A stretch of DNA of 64,000 nt from Prorocentrum cordatum (Eukaryota > Sar > Dinophyceae > Prorocentrales > Prorocentraceae). Shown in pieces: positions 28,863-39,821 of this stretch. Under the pieces are notes generated by a model. It was given only the letters and a program-made list of their open reading frames with translations, made no database searches and was not told where the DNA came from. Where the stretch lies: NCBI GenBank assembly GCA_963575745.1, contig CAUYUJ010000359.1, forward strand, positions 565,870 through 629,869, in the 5' to 3' direction. The translations under genes and the position numbers were made by a program. The first letter of the stretch is position 1. Every line of letters starts with the position of its first letter.

Positions 28863-29351
28863 CTCTTGGGGCTCGCCTGCACTGTCTTGAGGGACAGCAG
28901 CAGGCCATCCCTAACCAGCCGATTCGCTGGCTGTTTTGTCTTGATCCTACGACGCCAAAGCTGTGCCCCGTCAGCAGAACGGGCAATGCAAAGGCCGTGC
29001 AGCTGTACGTTACTGCCAACAGGCATCCAACAAAAAAATCGTGCCAGGCAGCAGCGCAGTTTCCGAGGCGGTCTGATTGCAGCCTCCTGCGCACACGGCC
29101 CACACAAGAAACAGTCAACACAAATTCGTGCCAGGCAGGAGTGCAGTCTCATACGCAGGCAGTCTGGCTGCAGCCTTCTGCTCGCGCGGCCCGCCTTGGG
29201 CTAACCTTCAGGGCCCGCAGATCTCGAGGAGACGCTCTGCCAGAAACACCCCTGGGGAGCTCGATGGAGCGAACGGGCTACCCGCGTCATGCTCCTGCGC
29301 CGCTGTGGCGACAACTGTGCGACGAGCAGGAACTTCAAAGCACGACTCTCA

Positions 29352-29774
29352 TCAAATCAAGTTCTGGAGCCGGCGGGCACCTCCTGAGAGCTCGCAGTCC
29401 ACGTCAGATTCGTCATTGCCAGAGCACGTGAAACTGGCGGCGGCCCATCTGCCAGACGCCAGGCTGTATGTCACAGGCGGCAACCTCAGCACAGGGGCAG
29501 TGCCCCACTGGAGGTACACGAACGTCATGACCGTGTGCCCCTCCTCGATGTCGGGGATCGACGACATGTCCTGGCACGACTGCTCCCCCGCCGTGGACCA
29601 GGGCGCTTGTGCCCCAGATCCCATCGGTGGGAACTGCGCAGTGTCTTGCATCTTGAAGCTCAGCACAAACGCCCCGCTGTTCTCGATGCAGATCTTCGCC
29701 GCGGACACAGGCTCGGCTCCCCGAGCGAGCCCCAGAGAGGCCGCGGCAAGAAGTACCGCGGCAACCCCCGGCAT
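29352..29774 (-). CDS. small secreted-type protein, array copy 2
   Basis: The predicted 140-aa protein is identical to copy 1: same signal peptide-like start at 29774 and the same four Cys. Within the CDS I found one synonymous difference from copy 1 (a Ser codon near the C-terminus). The 5' extension has ACRPGG instead of AYRPGG. Confidence 0.75.
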   Translation of the reverse strand: MPGVAAVLLAAASLGLARGAEPVSAAKICIENSGAFVLSFKMQDTAQFPPMGSGAQAPWSTAGEQSCQDMSSIPDIEEGHTVMTFVYLQWGTAPVLRLPPVTYSLASGRWAAASFTCSGNDESDVDCELSGGARRLQNLI

Positions 29775-29854
29775 CTTCGGACCACCTGGGCGACAGGCTG
29801 ACACCGGGAGGGGAGCTGAAGCCAGCGCGCAGGTGAAGCAATGGGCCAGAGCGG

Positions 29855-29869
29855 CTTGAGCCAAAGGTG
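29855..29869 (-). other. probable spliced-leader relic, copy 2
   Basis: TTTGGCTCAAG on the minus strand, at the same distance from the ATG as in copy 1. Confidence 0.55.
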
Positions 29870-30945
29870 TCGTCCCAGAAGTGCCAAACCCCTTGTCTCG
29901 TGCGTTGCCGGCTGGGGCCCTGACAGACACGAAGCCCGGCCGGCCGCTCAGCAGCTCTCAGACAGGGTCTATAGCGGGTGGCGGAACAAGGGGAACGACC
30001 CCACGCGTGGCGCCCAAACCCGGGCCAGCCAGAGGGGATTGGCTGAACCCCGTTAGCGCCGACCCGCGCCGACCCCCGTCACGTGAGCCCCGAATCTCGA
30101 ATCTGGGCAGTTGCGGCAAGTTCGTGTCGTGACGACCTCGGCTTTGGTTTCTGACACCGCATTCACCGTTCAACCTTGGACGATCGGGGGCCGTTCGACC
30201 GCCCCAGATCTCATCCCCGAGGTGCCGATCCTGGGCCGCTGGGCGGCGTTCAACACACCTCGAACGCCCGCGGCAAGGGTCGCTGCCGCCTCGGCACGAC
30301 ACGACCCGCATCATGGCCCCGGCTACGATATCCACTCCACGCCAAGTCCTCACCCCCCTCTTGGACGCCCCCCACCTGAGCCAGGGGGGAGGAGGGGGGG
30401 GGGGTCCTGGCGCCTGGGAGGGGGGGGGCGTCCTGGCGCCCCGTGGCGGGTGCCCCCTTGGGGCTCGCCTGCACTGTCTTGAGGGGCAGCAGCAGGCCAT
30501 CCCTAACCATCCGATTCGCTGGCTGTTTTGTCTTGATCCTACGACGCCAAAGCTGTGCCCCGTCAGCAGAACGGGTAATGCAAAGGCCGTGCAGCTGTAC
30601 GATACTGCCAACAGGCATCCAACAAAAAAATCGTGCCAGGCAGCAGCGCAGTTTTTCCGAGGCGGTCTGATTGCAGCCTCCTGCGCTCACGGCCCACACA
30701 AGAAACAGTCAACACAAATTCGTGCCAGGCATGAGTGCAGTCTCATACGCAGGCAGTCTGGCTGCAGCCTTCTGCTCGCGCGGCCCGCCTTGGGCTAACC
30801 TTCAGGGCCCGCAGATCTCGAGGAGACGCTCTGCCAGAAACACCCCTGGGGAGCTCGATGGAGCGAACGGGCTACCCGCGTCATGCTCCTGCGCCGCTGT
30901 GGCGACAACTGTGCGACGAGCAGGAACTTCAAAGCACGACTCTCA

Positions 30946-31368
30946 TCAAATCAAGTTCTGGAGCCGGCGGGCACCTCCTGAGAGCTCGCAATCCACGTCA
31001 GATTCGTCATTGCCGGAGCACGTGAAACTGGCGGCGGCCCATCTGCCAGACGCCAGGCTGTATGTCACAGGCGGCAACCTCAGCACAGGGGCAGTGCCCC
31101 ACTGGAGGTACACGAACGTCATGACCGTGTGCCCCTCCTCGATGTCGGGGATCGAGGACATGTCCTGGCACGACTGCTCCCCCGCCGTGGACCAGGGCGC
31201 TTGTGCCCCAGAGCCCATCGGTGGGAACTGCGCAGTGTCTTGCATCTTGAAGCTCAGCACAAACGCCCCGCTGTTCTCGATGCAGATCTTCGCCGCGGAC
31301 ACAGGCTCGGCTCCCCGAGCGAGCCCCAGAGAGGCCGCGGCAAGAAGTACCGCGGCAACCCCCGGCAT
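30946..31368 (-). CDS. small secreted-type protein, array copy 3
   Basis: The 140-aa product is identical to copies 1 and 2. Codon differences are silent: an Asp codon (GAT), a Ser codon before IPDIEEG, and a Gly codon in PPMGSG. Confidence 0.75.
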   Translation of the reverse strand: MPGVAAVLLAAASLGLARGAEPVSAAKICIENSGAFVLSFKMQDTAQFPPMGSGAQAPWSTAGEQSCQDMSSIPDIEEGHTVMTFVYLQWGTAPVLRLPPVTYSLASGRWAAASFTCSGNDESDVDCELSGGARRLQNLI

Positions 31369-31448
31369 CTTCGGACCACCTGGGCGACAGGCTGACACCG
31401 GGAGGGGAGCTGAAGCCAGCGCGCAGGTGAAGCAATGGGCCAGAGCGG

Positions 31449-31463
31449 CTTGAGCCAAAGGTG
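31449..31463 (-). other. probable spliced-leader relic, copy 3
   Basis: TTTGGCTCAAG on the minus strand, at the same place in the unit. Confidence 0.55.
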
Positions 31464-32541
31464 TCGTCCCAGAAGTGCCAAACCCCTTGTCTCGTGCGTT
31501 GCCGGCTGGGGCCCTGACAGACACGAAGCCCGGCCGGCCGCTCAGCAGCTCTCAGACAGGGTCTATAGCGGGTGGCGGAACAAGGGGAACGACCCCACGC
31601 GTGGCGCCCAAACCCGGGCCAGCCAGAGGGGATAGGCTGAACCCCGTTAGCGCCGACCCGCGCCGACCCCCGTCACGTGAGCCCCGAATCTCGAATCTGG
31701 GCAGTTGCGGCAAGTTCGTGGCGTGACGTGCCTCGGCTTTGGTTTCTGACACCGCATTCACCGTTCAACCTTGGACGATCGGCGGCCGTTCGACCGCCCC
31801 AGATCTCATCCCCGAGGTGCCGATCCTGGGCCGCTGGGCGGCGTTCAACACACCTCGAACGCCCGCGGCAAGGGTCGCTGCCGCCTCGGCACGACACGAC
31901 CCGCATCATGGCCCCGGCTACGATATCCACTCCACGCTAAGTCCTCACCCCCCTCTTGGACGCCCCCCACCTGAGCCAGCGGGGAGGGAGGGGGGGGGGT
32001 CCTGGCGCCTGGGAGGGGGGGGGGGGCGTCCTGGCGCCCCGTGGCGGGTGCCCTCTTGGGGCTCGCCTGCACTGTCTTGAGGGACAGCAGCAGGCCATCC
32101 CTAACCATCCGATTCGCTGGCTGTTTTGTCTTGGTCCTACGACGCCAAAGCTGTGCCCCGTCAGCAGAACGGGTAATGCAAAGGCCGTGCAGCTGTACGT
32201 TACTGCCAACAGGCATCCAACAAAAAAATCGTGCTAGGCAGCAGCGCAGTTTCCGAGGCGGTCTGATTGCAGCCTCCTGCGCACACGGCCCACACAAGAA
32301 ACAGTCAACACAAATTCGTGCCAGGCAGGAGTGCAGTCTCATACGCAGGCAGTCTGGCTGCAGCCTTCTGCTCGCGCGGCCCGCCTTGGGCTAACCTTCA
32401 GGGCCCGCAGATCTCGAGGAGACGCTCTGCCAGAAACACCCCTGGGGAGCTCGATGGAGCGAACGGGCTACCCGCGTCATGCTCCTGCGCCGCTGTGGCG
32501 ACAACTGTGCGACAAGCAGGAACTTCAAAGCACGACTCTCA

Positions 32542-32964
32542 TCAAATCAAGTTCTGGAGCCGGCGGGCACCTCCTGAGAGCTCGCAATCCACGTCAGATT
32601 CGTCATTGCCGGAGCACGTGAAACTGGCGGCGGCCCATCTGCCAGACGCCAGGCTGTATGTCACAGGCGGCAACCTCAGCACAGGGGCAGTGCCCCACTG
32701 GAGGTACACGAACGTCATGACCGTGTGCCCCTCCTCGATGTCGGGGATCGAGGACATGTCCTGGCACGACTGCTCCCCCGCCGTGGACCAGGGCGCTTGT
32801 GCCCCAGAGCCCATCGGTGGGAACTGCGCAGTGTCTTGCATCTTGAAGCTCAGCACAAACGCCCCGCTGTTCTCGATGCAGATCTTCGCCGCGGACACAG
32901 GCTCGGCTCCCCGAGCGAGCCCCAGAGAGGCCGCGGCAAGAAGTACCGCGGCAACCCCCGGCAT
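32542..32964 (-). CDS. small secreted-type protein, array copy 4
   Basis: The 140-aa product is identical to the others. It shares the silent changes of copy 3, so copies 3 and 4 are sister duplicates. It is the last copy; the unit breaks off 5' of it at about 33572. Confidence 0.75.
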   Translation of the reverse strand: MPGVAAVLLAAASLGLARGAEPVSAAKICIENSGAFVLSFKMQDTAQFPPMGSGAQAPWSTAGEQSCQDMSSIPDIEEGHTVMTFVYLQWGTAPVLRLPPVTYSLASGRWAAASFTCSGNDESDVDCELSGGARRLQNLI

Positions 32965-33044
32965 CTTCGGACCACCTGGGCGATAGGCTGACACCGGGAG
33001 GGGAGCTGAAGCCAGCGCGCAGGTGAAGCAATGGGCCAGAGCGG

Positions 33045-33059
33045 CTTGAGCCAAAGGTG
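33045..33059 (-). other. probable spliced-leader relic, copy 4
   Basis: TTTGGCTCAAG on the minus strand, at the same place in the unit. Confidence 0.55.
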
Positions 33060-33572
33060 TCGTCCCAGAAGTGCCGAACCCCTTGTCTCGTGCGTTGCCG
33101 GCTGGGGCCCTGACGGACACGAAGCCCGGCCGGCCGCTCAGCAGCTCTCAGACAGGGTCTATAGCGGGTGGCGGAACAAGGGGAACGACCCCACGCGTGG
33201 CGCCCAAACCCGGGCCAGCCAGAGGGGATTGGCTGAACCCCGTTAGCGCCGACCCGCGCCGACCCCCGTCACGTGAGCCCCGAATCTCGAATCTGGGCAG
33301 TTGCGGCAAGTTCGTGGCGTGACGTGCCTCGGCTTTGGTTTCTGACACCGCATTCACCGTTCAACCTTGGACGATCGGCGGCCGTTCGACCGCCCCAGAT
33401 CTCATCCCCGAGGTGCCGATCCTGGGCCGCTGGGCGGCGTTCAACACACCTCGAACGCCCGCGGCAAGGGTCGCTGCCGCCTCGGCACGACACGACCCGC
33501 ATCATGGCCCCGGCTACGATATCCACTCCACGCTAAGTCCTCACCCCCCTCTTGGACGCCCCCCACCTGAGC

Positions 33573-34503
33573 GACGCTCAAACAGCGGTCTTGTGCGAGA
33601 TGACACGGCGACCCTACGCGGCGGCTTACGCGGGCCGCCGTCGCGGTACGTCACATCGGAGACGAGGGCGCTTACGCGCGACCTTACGCGGGCAGCTTAG
33701 GCGCCAATGTCGGCGCAGACGACCCAGTTGTTTGGCGTCGCTCGCCTGGTGTTGAGGGTGCCGCGCGCGCGCGAGCGCGGCTTTGGACGCCCGAAATGGG
33801 TGTAACAAATGGTACAATGTCCAACAACAAATGCTTGGAGGCCCCGGGAGGGGAGGGGAGGGGGTGTGGGGGTTGTCCCGTCCCCCCTGTTTTTTCAAGG
33901 GGGGGGGGGGGGCGGTTTCCGACCCCCCCCCCACCCCCTCGTTTGGGGTGTGTGGGGGGGTGGGGGAGGATTGGAAACCTCCCCGCCCCCGGCCAGTGGC
34001 GCCAGAAAGCGTTCTTTCAATGCTCTCCCAAACCGACAGCAGCCGCTGTTGAGCAGGCGGCTCTCTCGTCGTCAGCGGACAACGTCCGCGGCGGCGGGGA
34101 CAGCGAGCCCTGTTCAAAACGAACAAGAACTGCTGTCGGTCTGGCAGATCCCACCCGCGACCCACCCGCGACCCAACCTTCGACCCACCCACATTGCTTG
34201 AACGAAACATCGGCGCCTGCGGCGATGATTTGTAAAGACATGGCGAGCCTGCGGCAGGCTCCCCCAGAGCCTCGCAGACTGCAGACGTCCACGCCGCCCC
34301 CATCACTCTTGTCCGCGACTGCGGGGTGCCACGTACCCATTCGTAGCCATTCCGATCGTCCCGAGCGGCCTGCCGAGGGGCGGGTAGGAGCTGAACGCCA
34401 CCGCCACCTGCGGGCCGGCGTCGGGGTCCGTCGGGGCCGCCAGGAAGACCTCGCGCGGGCCGGGTCCCCGCCTCGGCGAGGCCTGTGAGCTCGGGCATCC
34501 TGC
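33573..34503. other. no gene; G-run/C-run hairpin at 33893-33945
   Basis: A run of about 15 G, a CGGTTTCCGA loop and a run of C can pair. Upstream is GGGCCGCCGTCGCGGT. Long frames through the region have no recognisable domain, and their length comes from G+C bias. Confidence 0.45.
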
Positions 34504-34623
34504 CATCGCTCGGACGCCCATTCCCCGTCCACGTTCGGGTGTCGTGCTTGTTTTGTTCGCAAGGTGGCCAAAAAATGCTCCTCGATGGCCCTCACCGAGA
34601 AAAGAGGCACACGTCCGAGCGAT
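34504..34623. mobile_element. inverted-repeat element, family P copy 1
   Basis: The ends are CATCGCTCGGACG and CGTCCGAGCGATG, a perfect 13-bp inverted repeat. The interior has GTGTCGTGCTTGTTTTG and AATGCTCCTCGATGGCCCTC. Confidence 0.75.
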
Positions 34624-34637
34624 GCCAAAGCATCTAC

Positions 34638-34745
34638 TGACCCGGGTCAATGCAAACCGGGTCAGTCGGGCCTTGCAGGATCCTGCAGGACCCTACAGGA
34701 TCCTGCAAGATCCTGCACCCAAGCCTGGGTCAGTGCGCCCCTGAC
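34638..34745. repeat. dispersed repeat O, copy 2
   Basis: GACCCGGGTCAATGCA, GCCTTGCAGGATCCTGCAGG, ATCCTGCAAGATCCTGCACC and CAAGCCTGGGTC match 278-402. Confidence 0.6.
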
Positions 34746-34849
34746 CCCCGTCTCAAGGCCACCGATTGACTCATGCCTGGACAGCTCCGGCGGTGGGTTG
34801 ACCCCGCCCTCTCTCTCTCTCTCCTCCTCGGCGCCGAAGACGGTGAGCT

Positions 34850-34985
34850 GAGGAGGAGGAGGAGTGGGGAGGAGGAGTGGGGAGGAGGAGGAGGAGGAGG
34901 AGGAGGAGGAGGAGGAGGAGGAGGAGGAGGAGGAGGGGGAGGAGGAGGAGGAGGAGGAGGAGGAGGAGGAGGAGGAGGAGGAGTG
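34850..34985. repeat. (GGA)n microsatellite
   Basis: Nearly pure (GGA)n of about 135 bp, followed by GGTGATGCT repeats to about 35035. Confidence 0.92.
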
Positions 34986-35044
34986 AGAGGATGGTGATGC
35001 TGGTGATGCTGGTGATGGTGAGATGACGATGGTGATAAGATTGC

Positions 35045-35163
35045 CATCGCTCGGGCGTCCATTTCCTGTGCATGTTTCGGTTTCGTGCGTGCTGTTTTTG
35101 CCAGGCGATCCAGAATGCTCCTCGATGGTCCTCGCCGAAGCAAAATGCACACGTCCGAGCGAC
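35045..35163. mobile_element. inverted-repeat element, family P copy 2
   Basis: The ends are CATCGCTCGGGCG and CGTCCGAGCGACA. The interior GTTTCGTGCGTGCTGTTTTT and AATGCTCCTCGATGGTCCTC matches copy 1. Confidence 0.72.
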
Positions 35164-36077
35164 ACCAATTGATGATGACGACGACGAGTATGACGATGGC
35201 GACGACGAGACGCCCAGGTAGGCGATGATCCCCAAGTTGCCCCCACACTGAAGACTGAACGACAAAAGGAAGAGAAGATGGGAGTTACCCCGACACTGAA
35301 GACTGACCGACCGCCACGAGAACATCATCCGGCGAAAAACAATATGAAATAAACTGTTTCGCCGTCGGGGGCGCCTGTCCCAGAGCGGTTGGAAAATTTG
35401 TACCCATCCGGTGGCACGTCAGGGTATAAACTTTCCAGCCGCCCGCCCCCGGTTACGGAGTAGTGTCGGTTGCACCGTTCCCCGCCCGCTAAAAACGAGA
35501 TGATGGGTGTCCATCGACGGGGTGCCGTGCACACCCAGCGCCCGTCCTGCTCTGTGAGAGTGATGAGAGTTCAGCACACCCTCCTCCTGACTCCTCCTCC
35601 TCTTCCTGCTCTGCTTGCAGGACTGAAATAATGGATGTCATCCATCTACGCCGTAGGTGGCTTGCTCGGCGTGCGCGACACCGTTGAACACAAAAGGCGC
35701 CGCAGCGAGGCGGCGATGGCGGGGGCGCATTCACACGGCGAAGCGCAGACTTCCGCCCCCCGAGGCCCCCCGGCAGGCGTTTAGAATCCTGAGTGGTTCT
35801 TGAGGGCCTGGCCGCGAGAGGGCGTTACTACTTCCGATTGCGACGCCTTGCCGCCAAGAGCGAATCCGCTGCCGCAAGAAAAGTGTGTGTGTTGGTAGGG
35901 GGGAAGGGGCACCCAGGCAGCAGACCAAGGGAAGGCTCGGGACTTCCTCCTCCTCTTCCCGCCTCCTCCTCCTCCTCCTCCCCTGGCCGTGTAGAGTTGA
36001 AGCAAGTGTCCTCCTGACCTTCAAACCTATAAGCGCTTGAAAAATCCTAACTGGAACTTGAACTCAAAGGTTCAGCC
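35164..36077. other. no gene recognised
   Basis: A GACGAC-rich start (35170-35215), a short direct repeat of CACTGAAGACTGA words (35248-35310) and a CTC-rich tract near 35945-35985. No ORF has domain-like features. Confidence 0.4.
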
Positions 36078-36242
36078 TTAGGTAGGTCATGTCCTCATAC
36101 AGGCGGATTGTGGAAGAACAGTTAAAACTAGACCAACCAAAGTCAACAATAGTCAAGAGAGCAAGAAAAAATCGTCACCAGACGATAATTTGACTATTCC
36201 CGAATATTCCTCCTGTAGACTGTAGAGGAACATGCCCGACTG
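36078..36242. mobile_element. MITE-like family A element
   Basis: It starts CTTAGGTAGGTCATGTCCTC-ATACAGGCGG and ends ATTCCTCCTGTAGA-CTGTAGAGGAACATGCCCGAC. The word CTGTAGA is duplicated near the right end. Confidence 0.68.
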
Positions 36243-36529
36243 AAGTCCAACTGCTACGCTTGCTTACTTCGTTGGCAGATCAGGGCCCCCCCTCATCTCC
36301 TCATTTTCCAAGTTGTTGCTGAGCTGGACATCCGCTAGGGATGACTCGATGCAATCTGGCATGCATGGCGACCTCACAGTCGTGGTCTCGGGGCCGTCGT
36401 CACTCGCGCCCCCTGCACTGGCCAGTCCGGCCTGCGCCCAAGTTCTACTGCTTGCGTGGCCCGCTGCAATTTGCTACATACAATGGAAGAACTAACGACA
36501 AAACTACCCCCGCCAACCCTCTGGCCAAC
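36243..36529. other. no gene recognised
   Basis: Unique-looking sequence between a family A element and repeat J. No domain seen. Confidence 0.35.
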
Positions 36530-36800
36530 CCTCCTGGCAGGAGAGCCCAGAATCGAATCGATAAATCGGATCGGAGATCGAAATGAATCGGATCGGGGGA
36601 AATCAGCAACCGAATCAGGAAATGTCGACTCGACGGAAACCGGCAGGCTGGAATGCCTCCCATGAGAAACGAAACCCAAATCGGAATCCCAAGTCGAATC
36701 GATTCGGAATCGGGAGCCTGCGACATCGAATCGAATCGAATCGAACCGGAGGAATCGAAATGAGCCCTGTCCTGGCCCGCCCCTCCGGCCAACCCTGGTT
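36530..36800. repeat. dispersed repeat J, copy 2
   Basis: AATCGGATCGGAGATCG, AATCGGAATCCCAAGTCG and AATCGAATCGAATCG clusters resemble 1505-1670, and GGAATCGAAATGAGCCC resembles its end. Confidence 0.5.
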
Positions 36801-37057
36801 ACACGTCGGTCAGAAGTGGACAGAAACTTGCATTGGGAAGGCTTTGAAGGTAGATTAGGCTTCCGCCCGCCTCCCGATGGCGAGGGGAGGGCGAAGACCA
36901 CTCCACTCTTGGAGTAGGAAGGCGTCTGCCGCAGATTGGGACGTGGGCGTCCCAAAGGTTAAGATACGTACTTTCAACGACCGACGGGTATTGCTGCCCA
37001 TCGTGAAATCCACGTTTTAACAGTCATGCGGCGAGTGCTCCTCGAGCCGAGATGGCT

Positions 37058-37255
37058 TACAGTGTAGGCCCGACCACAAGAAACCCTCCACAAGAAAGCC
37101 AACCCTGAGACCCCAGGGCGTCCATCGATGTTTGGCGTGGGAACGTCGTGCTCTCCATGGCAAAACCATCGAAATCCAAGAAACCCAGGGCACCCCGGAG
37201 GCAAGCAGGGTGTTTCTTGGCATGGGCTTCCACTGCACGCACGCGGGAGCCACTG
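37058..37255. repeat. dispersed repeat, family H copy 3
   Basis: It starts CAGTGTAGGCCCGACCACAA and ends GCATGGGCTTCCACTGCAC; these ends are an imperfect inverted repeat. The interior has GACCCCAGGGCGTCCATCGA and CCATCGAAATCCAAGAAACC. Confidence 0.68.
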
Positions 37256-38066
37256 CGCACGGAACGGCCGAAGACCTCTGCTATAAACCTGAGACGGTAT
37301 GAAACTTTGTTGTCCCCTCTGCCCGGGTTCCTGACCGCGAGGGGGGTCATGGTCGTCCTCCCTCCCTCTCCTCTCTCGCCGAGGCATGCAAGGAAATGAG
37401 GAGGGGGGAAGATTTGTTAAGTCATCGCCCTTCGCCTTATCCCCAACGCATGGTTGGCATTCGTGCCGAAGATGGGCTGGCATCCCCCGAATCGTTACCT
37501 CCACCATCTTCCGCGCGAGTTCCGCTGGCACCCCAGTGGGACGGGAAGGGAAAATGTATGAATTACCCCTTGCCCTGTCCCAACTGCGTGGCCGGTGGGA
37601 TGCAGTGGTACAGAGGGTCCGCGCTTGGGCAACAATACGCATGCGCCCATGCATGCCACACCTGACATGCACAGAAGGTAATTCCCCATAACCAAATGTC
37701 ATTCGCGGCGACGACGCAACCGAAAAACCGGCCAGACCTATCGCGAAAAGGAATCCGTTCGAATCCGAATCCAAACACCTACCAGAAAAAGCCGAGGGGG
37801 AAGCGGCGACGTGGCAACAGCGTAGCGCCCTGCCGAACCGAACCGATCGAATGCGACCGACTGCGAAGCAGCCGAACCGACCGAACCGCGGACATTCTAG
37901 GTGATCCTCGTCCTCTGGCTTCCTGGTCATCCCGCGGGCCTACGGCGGCCGCTCGGGCTTCGGGCCCCCCCAGGAAGCTCTCGGCGAGGCGCAGCCGCTG
38001 GAACGCATCCCGAGGCGGGAAAACTCCCAGAACCCGCTCGCCCCTCCTCTTCTAAAGGGAAATTTA
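37256..38066. other. no gene assigned; one short Cys-containing frame
   Basis: The frame 37396-37665 (89 aa) ends with GKCMNYPLPCPNCVAGGMQW and YACAHACHT. The Cys/His spacing is suggestive, but no family fits and neighbouring frames are just as open. 37730-37880 has GAACCGACCGAACCG words. Confidence 0.35.
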
Positions 38067-38216
38067 GGACACACAAATAAATACACACAAATAAAAATAG
38101 TCCCCATCTTTTCCCATATTTTCTGGGTTTTTGTCTTCCCCCCCAATTCCCATATTTTCCCATATTTTCCTGGGAATCGAGGATTAATTGTGTCTGTGTG
38201 TTTTTTTCCCTCCTGA
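38067..38216. mobile_element. short AT-rich element, family E copy 1
   Basis: It runs from GGACACACAAATAAATACAC to GTGTCTGTGTG, TTTTTTTCCCTCCTGA, with CCCATATTTTCTGGGTTTTT inside. About 150 bp; copies at 38425-38573 and 40173-40321 have the same ends. Confidence 0.75.
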
Positions 38217-38424
38217 TCTTCCACCTCCTCCTCCTCCTCTGCCCTGTGAAGACTCTTGCACAGGCCTGCCCCTCTCCCCTCCCGCCCCGCCGCACCGCCG
38301 TGGGTGCCCCCGCCGCAGCCCGGTCCGTGCTGGCCCCCCCCCCCTGCCGCTCGGAGGAGGGCCAGAAGCGAGACAGCGGCGGCCCTCCCGCTCGTCCGGA
38401 GCGGCTCGGATTGAAGGGGAACTG
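38217..38424. other. spacer between two family E copies
   Basis: CTC-rich then GC-rich sequence; no gene. Confidence 0.4.
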
Positions 38425-38573
38425 GGACACACAAATAAATACACACAAATAAAAGTATCCCCCATATTTTCCCATATTTTCTGGGTTTTTGTCTTCCCCC
38501 CCACTTCCCATATTTTCCCATATTTTCTGGGGATCGCCGATTAATTGTGTCTGTGTGTTTCTTTCCCTCCTGA
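38425..38573. mobile_element. short AT-rich element, family E copy 2
   Basis: The ends GGACACACAAATAAATACAC and TTTCTTTCCCTCCTGA match the other copies. Confidence 0.75.
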
Positions 38574-38771
38574 CGGATCGGGGGCTCGGCGCGAAAACAT
38601 GGATTGGCGATCCATGGATCGATCGGGGGAGGTGCCCTCCCCAAAATGCGGCCGGTGCCGCCTCGTTCGGCGGCGGACATCCGCGATCTCCTATGGAAAC
38701 GGGACCCGTCGCTGATCCACGCCACGTTGATCCATCTTTGCGATCGCCTGAACTGCGGCCAGGCCTGGGAT

Positions 38772-38929
38772 CAGGTCGGGCGTGTCCCCCCTACAGGTGG
38801 ATTCTGGGCGAAGAATGAAGCACAGTCAAAACATGCTCAAACATAGTCGAACGAGAAATCAAACAATCGTCCCCAAACAATTGTTTGACTATTTTTGAAT
38901 ATTCCTGGGGCAAGCCCGACTTCAACCTA
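38772..38929. mobile_element. MITE-like family A element
   Basis: It starts AGGTCGGGCGTGTCCCCCCT-ACAGGTGGATT and ends GAATATTCCTGGGGCAAGCC-CGACTTCAACCT. CAAACAATTGTTTGACTA is central. Confidence 0.7.
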
Positions 38930-39049
38930 GGACAGAAATACATCCTCCAAGAACATGAGGCCCTGCGCAGGCCAGACGAGAAGAACATTCGAGGGTACCC
39001 TCTCACAGGATGCACGAGAACATGCAGCAAGCCCCAAGAACAGTAATAG

Positions 39050-39279
39050 AGGCCTTCTGGATGGGGTCGGAGAAGATGGGGTCGGAGAATCGCGCCGTAT
39101 CGCCAATGCATCGCCGATGCATAGGCGATGCATCGGCGATGCACCAACGACGCCGGCGATGCATCGGCGACGCCAGGGTGGAGGCAATCGGGCTCCACAT
39201 GGAGCCGCATCGTCGATGCATCGGCGACGCGGCGCGATCCGCTGACCCCATCTACTCGGACCCCATGCAGAAGGCCTAG
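39050..39279. mobile_element. inverted-repeat element, family B copy 4 (best preserved)
   Basis: The left end is AGGCCTTCTGGATGGGGTCG, GAGAAGATGGGGTCGGAG, TCGCGCCG. The right end is GCGCGATCCGCTGACCCCAT, CTACTCGGACCCCATGCAGA, AGGCCT, an inverted repeat of about 50 bp. Between are palindromic GATGCATCGGCGATGCA words. Confidence 0.8.
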
Positions 39280-39821
39280 ACTCATACCTCGGTCCGACCG
39301 TGCTGCCTGGGTCCCGTCCTGACCCGCTCTTCGAGAAGCCACGGGGAGGCCCAGGAGGGCCACCGCTGCCTCGGCCCTTCCCCGACCGAATGGAGGCCAA
39401 ACACGACAGCGAGAAACACACGGGGAGGTTGAGACGAAGCCAGGACGAGGATACATCGAGAATCTCGAGGGCTACCCTAGGGCCTACCCCTAGCCCGACC
39501 CTGGGCCTTTCCATTTATGCCTGGGCCTTGCCTCCGCTCTCCGACCCGACCCGCTCGTCAGGTCCTTCCGATCCGGCGTCGCCGTCCAGAACCCGAGAAG
39601 CATCCCTGAAGACTCTGACCCACGTCAGCGTCGTCGTCGTCGCCGCCGCCGTTGTCGTCGCAGTCCCCCTTCAGGGCCGGCGGCACCAGCTGTACAGTCG
39701 GACCTAGACCAGAAGAACATCCCTCAAGAGCATGAGACCCTCCGTCGGCCAAAACAAACATCACATCCAAGGGTACCCTCACCCGGATGCACAAGAACAT
39801 CCAACGGTCACGAATGACATT
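39280..39821. other. no gene; family G-like words near 39430
   Basis: GAGACGAAGCCAGGACGAGG at 39429-39448 resembles the left end of family G. CGTCGTCGTCGTCGCCGCCG is a short triplet run. No gene is supported. Confidence 0.4.

Larger units (their letters stand above)
27309..33572 (-). repeat. tandem array of four ~1.59-kb gene units
   Basis: Units begin with a C/TATCCCTAACC word near 27309, 28906, 30498 and 32096; the fourth stops at about 33572 before its G-rich segment. CDS starts are spaced 1592, 1594 and 1596 bp. Each unit has one minus-strand intronless ORF, a probable spliced-leader relic, a family I element and a G-run/loop segment (missing in unit 4). Units differ by scattered substitutions and G-run length. 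Unidirectional tandem copies are common for expressed dinoflagellate genes. Confidence 0.93.

Noticed and set aside
37740-37765. tRNA T-loop-like CGTTCGAATCCGAAT
   Set aside because: No matching acceptor stem or other arms; it lies in GAATCCGAATCC simple sequence.
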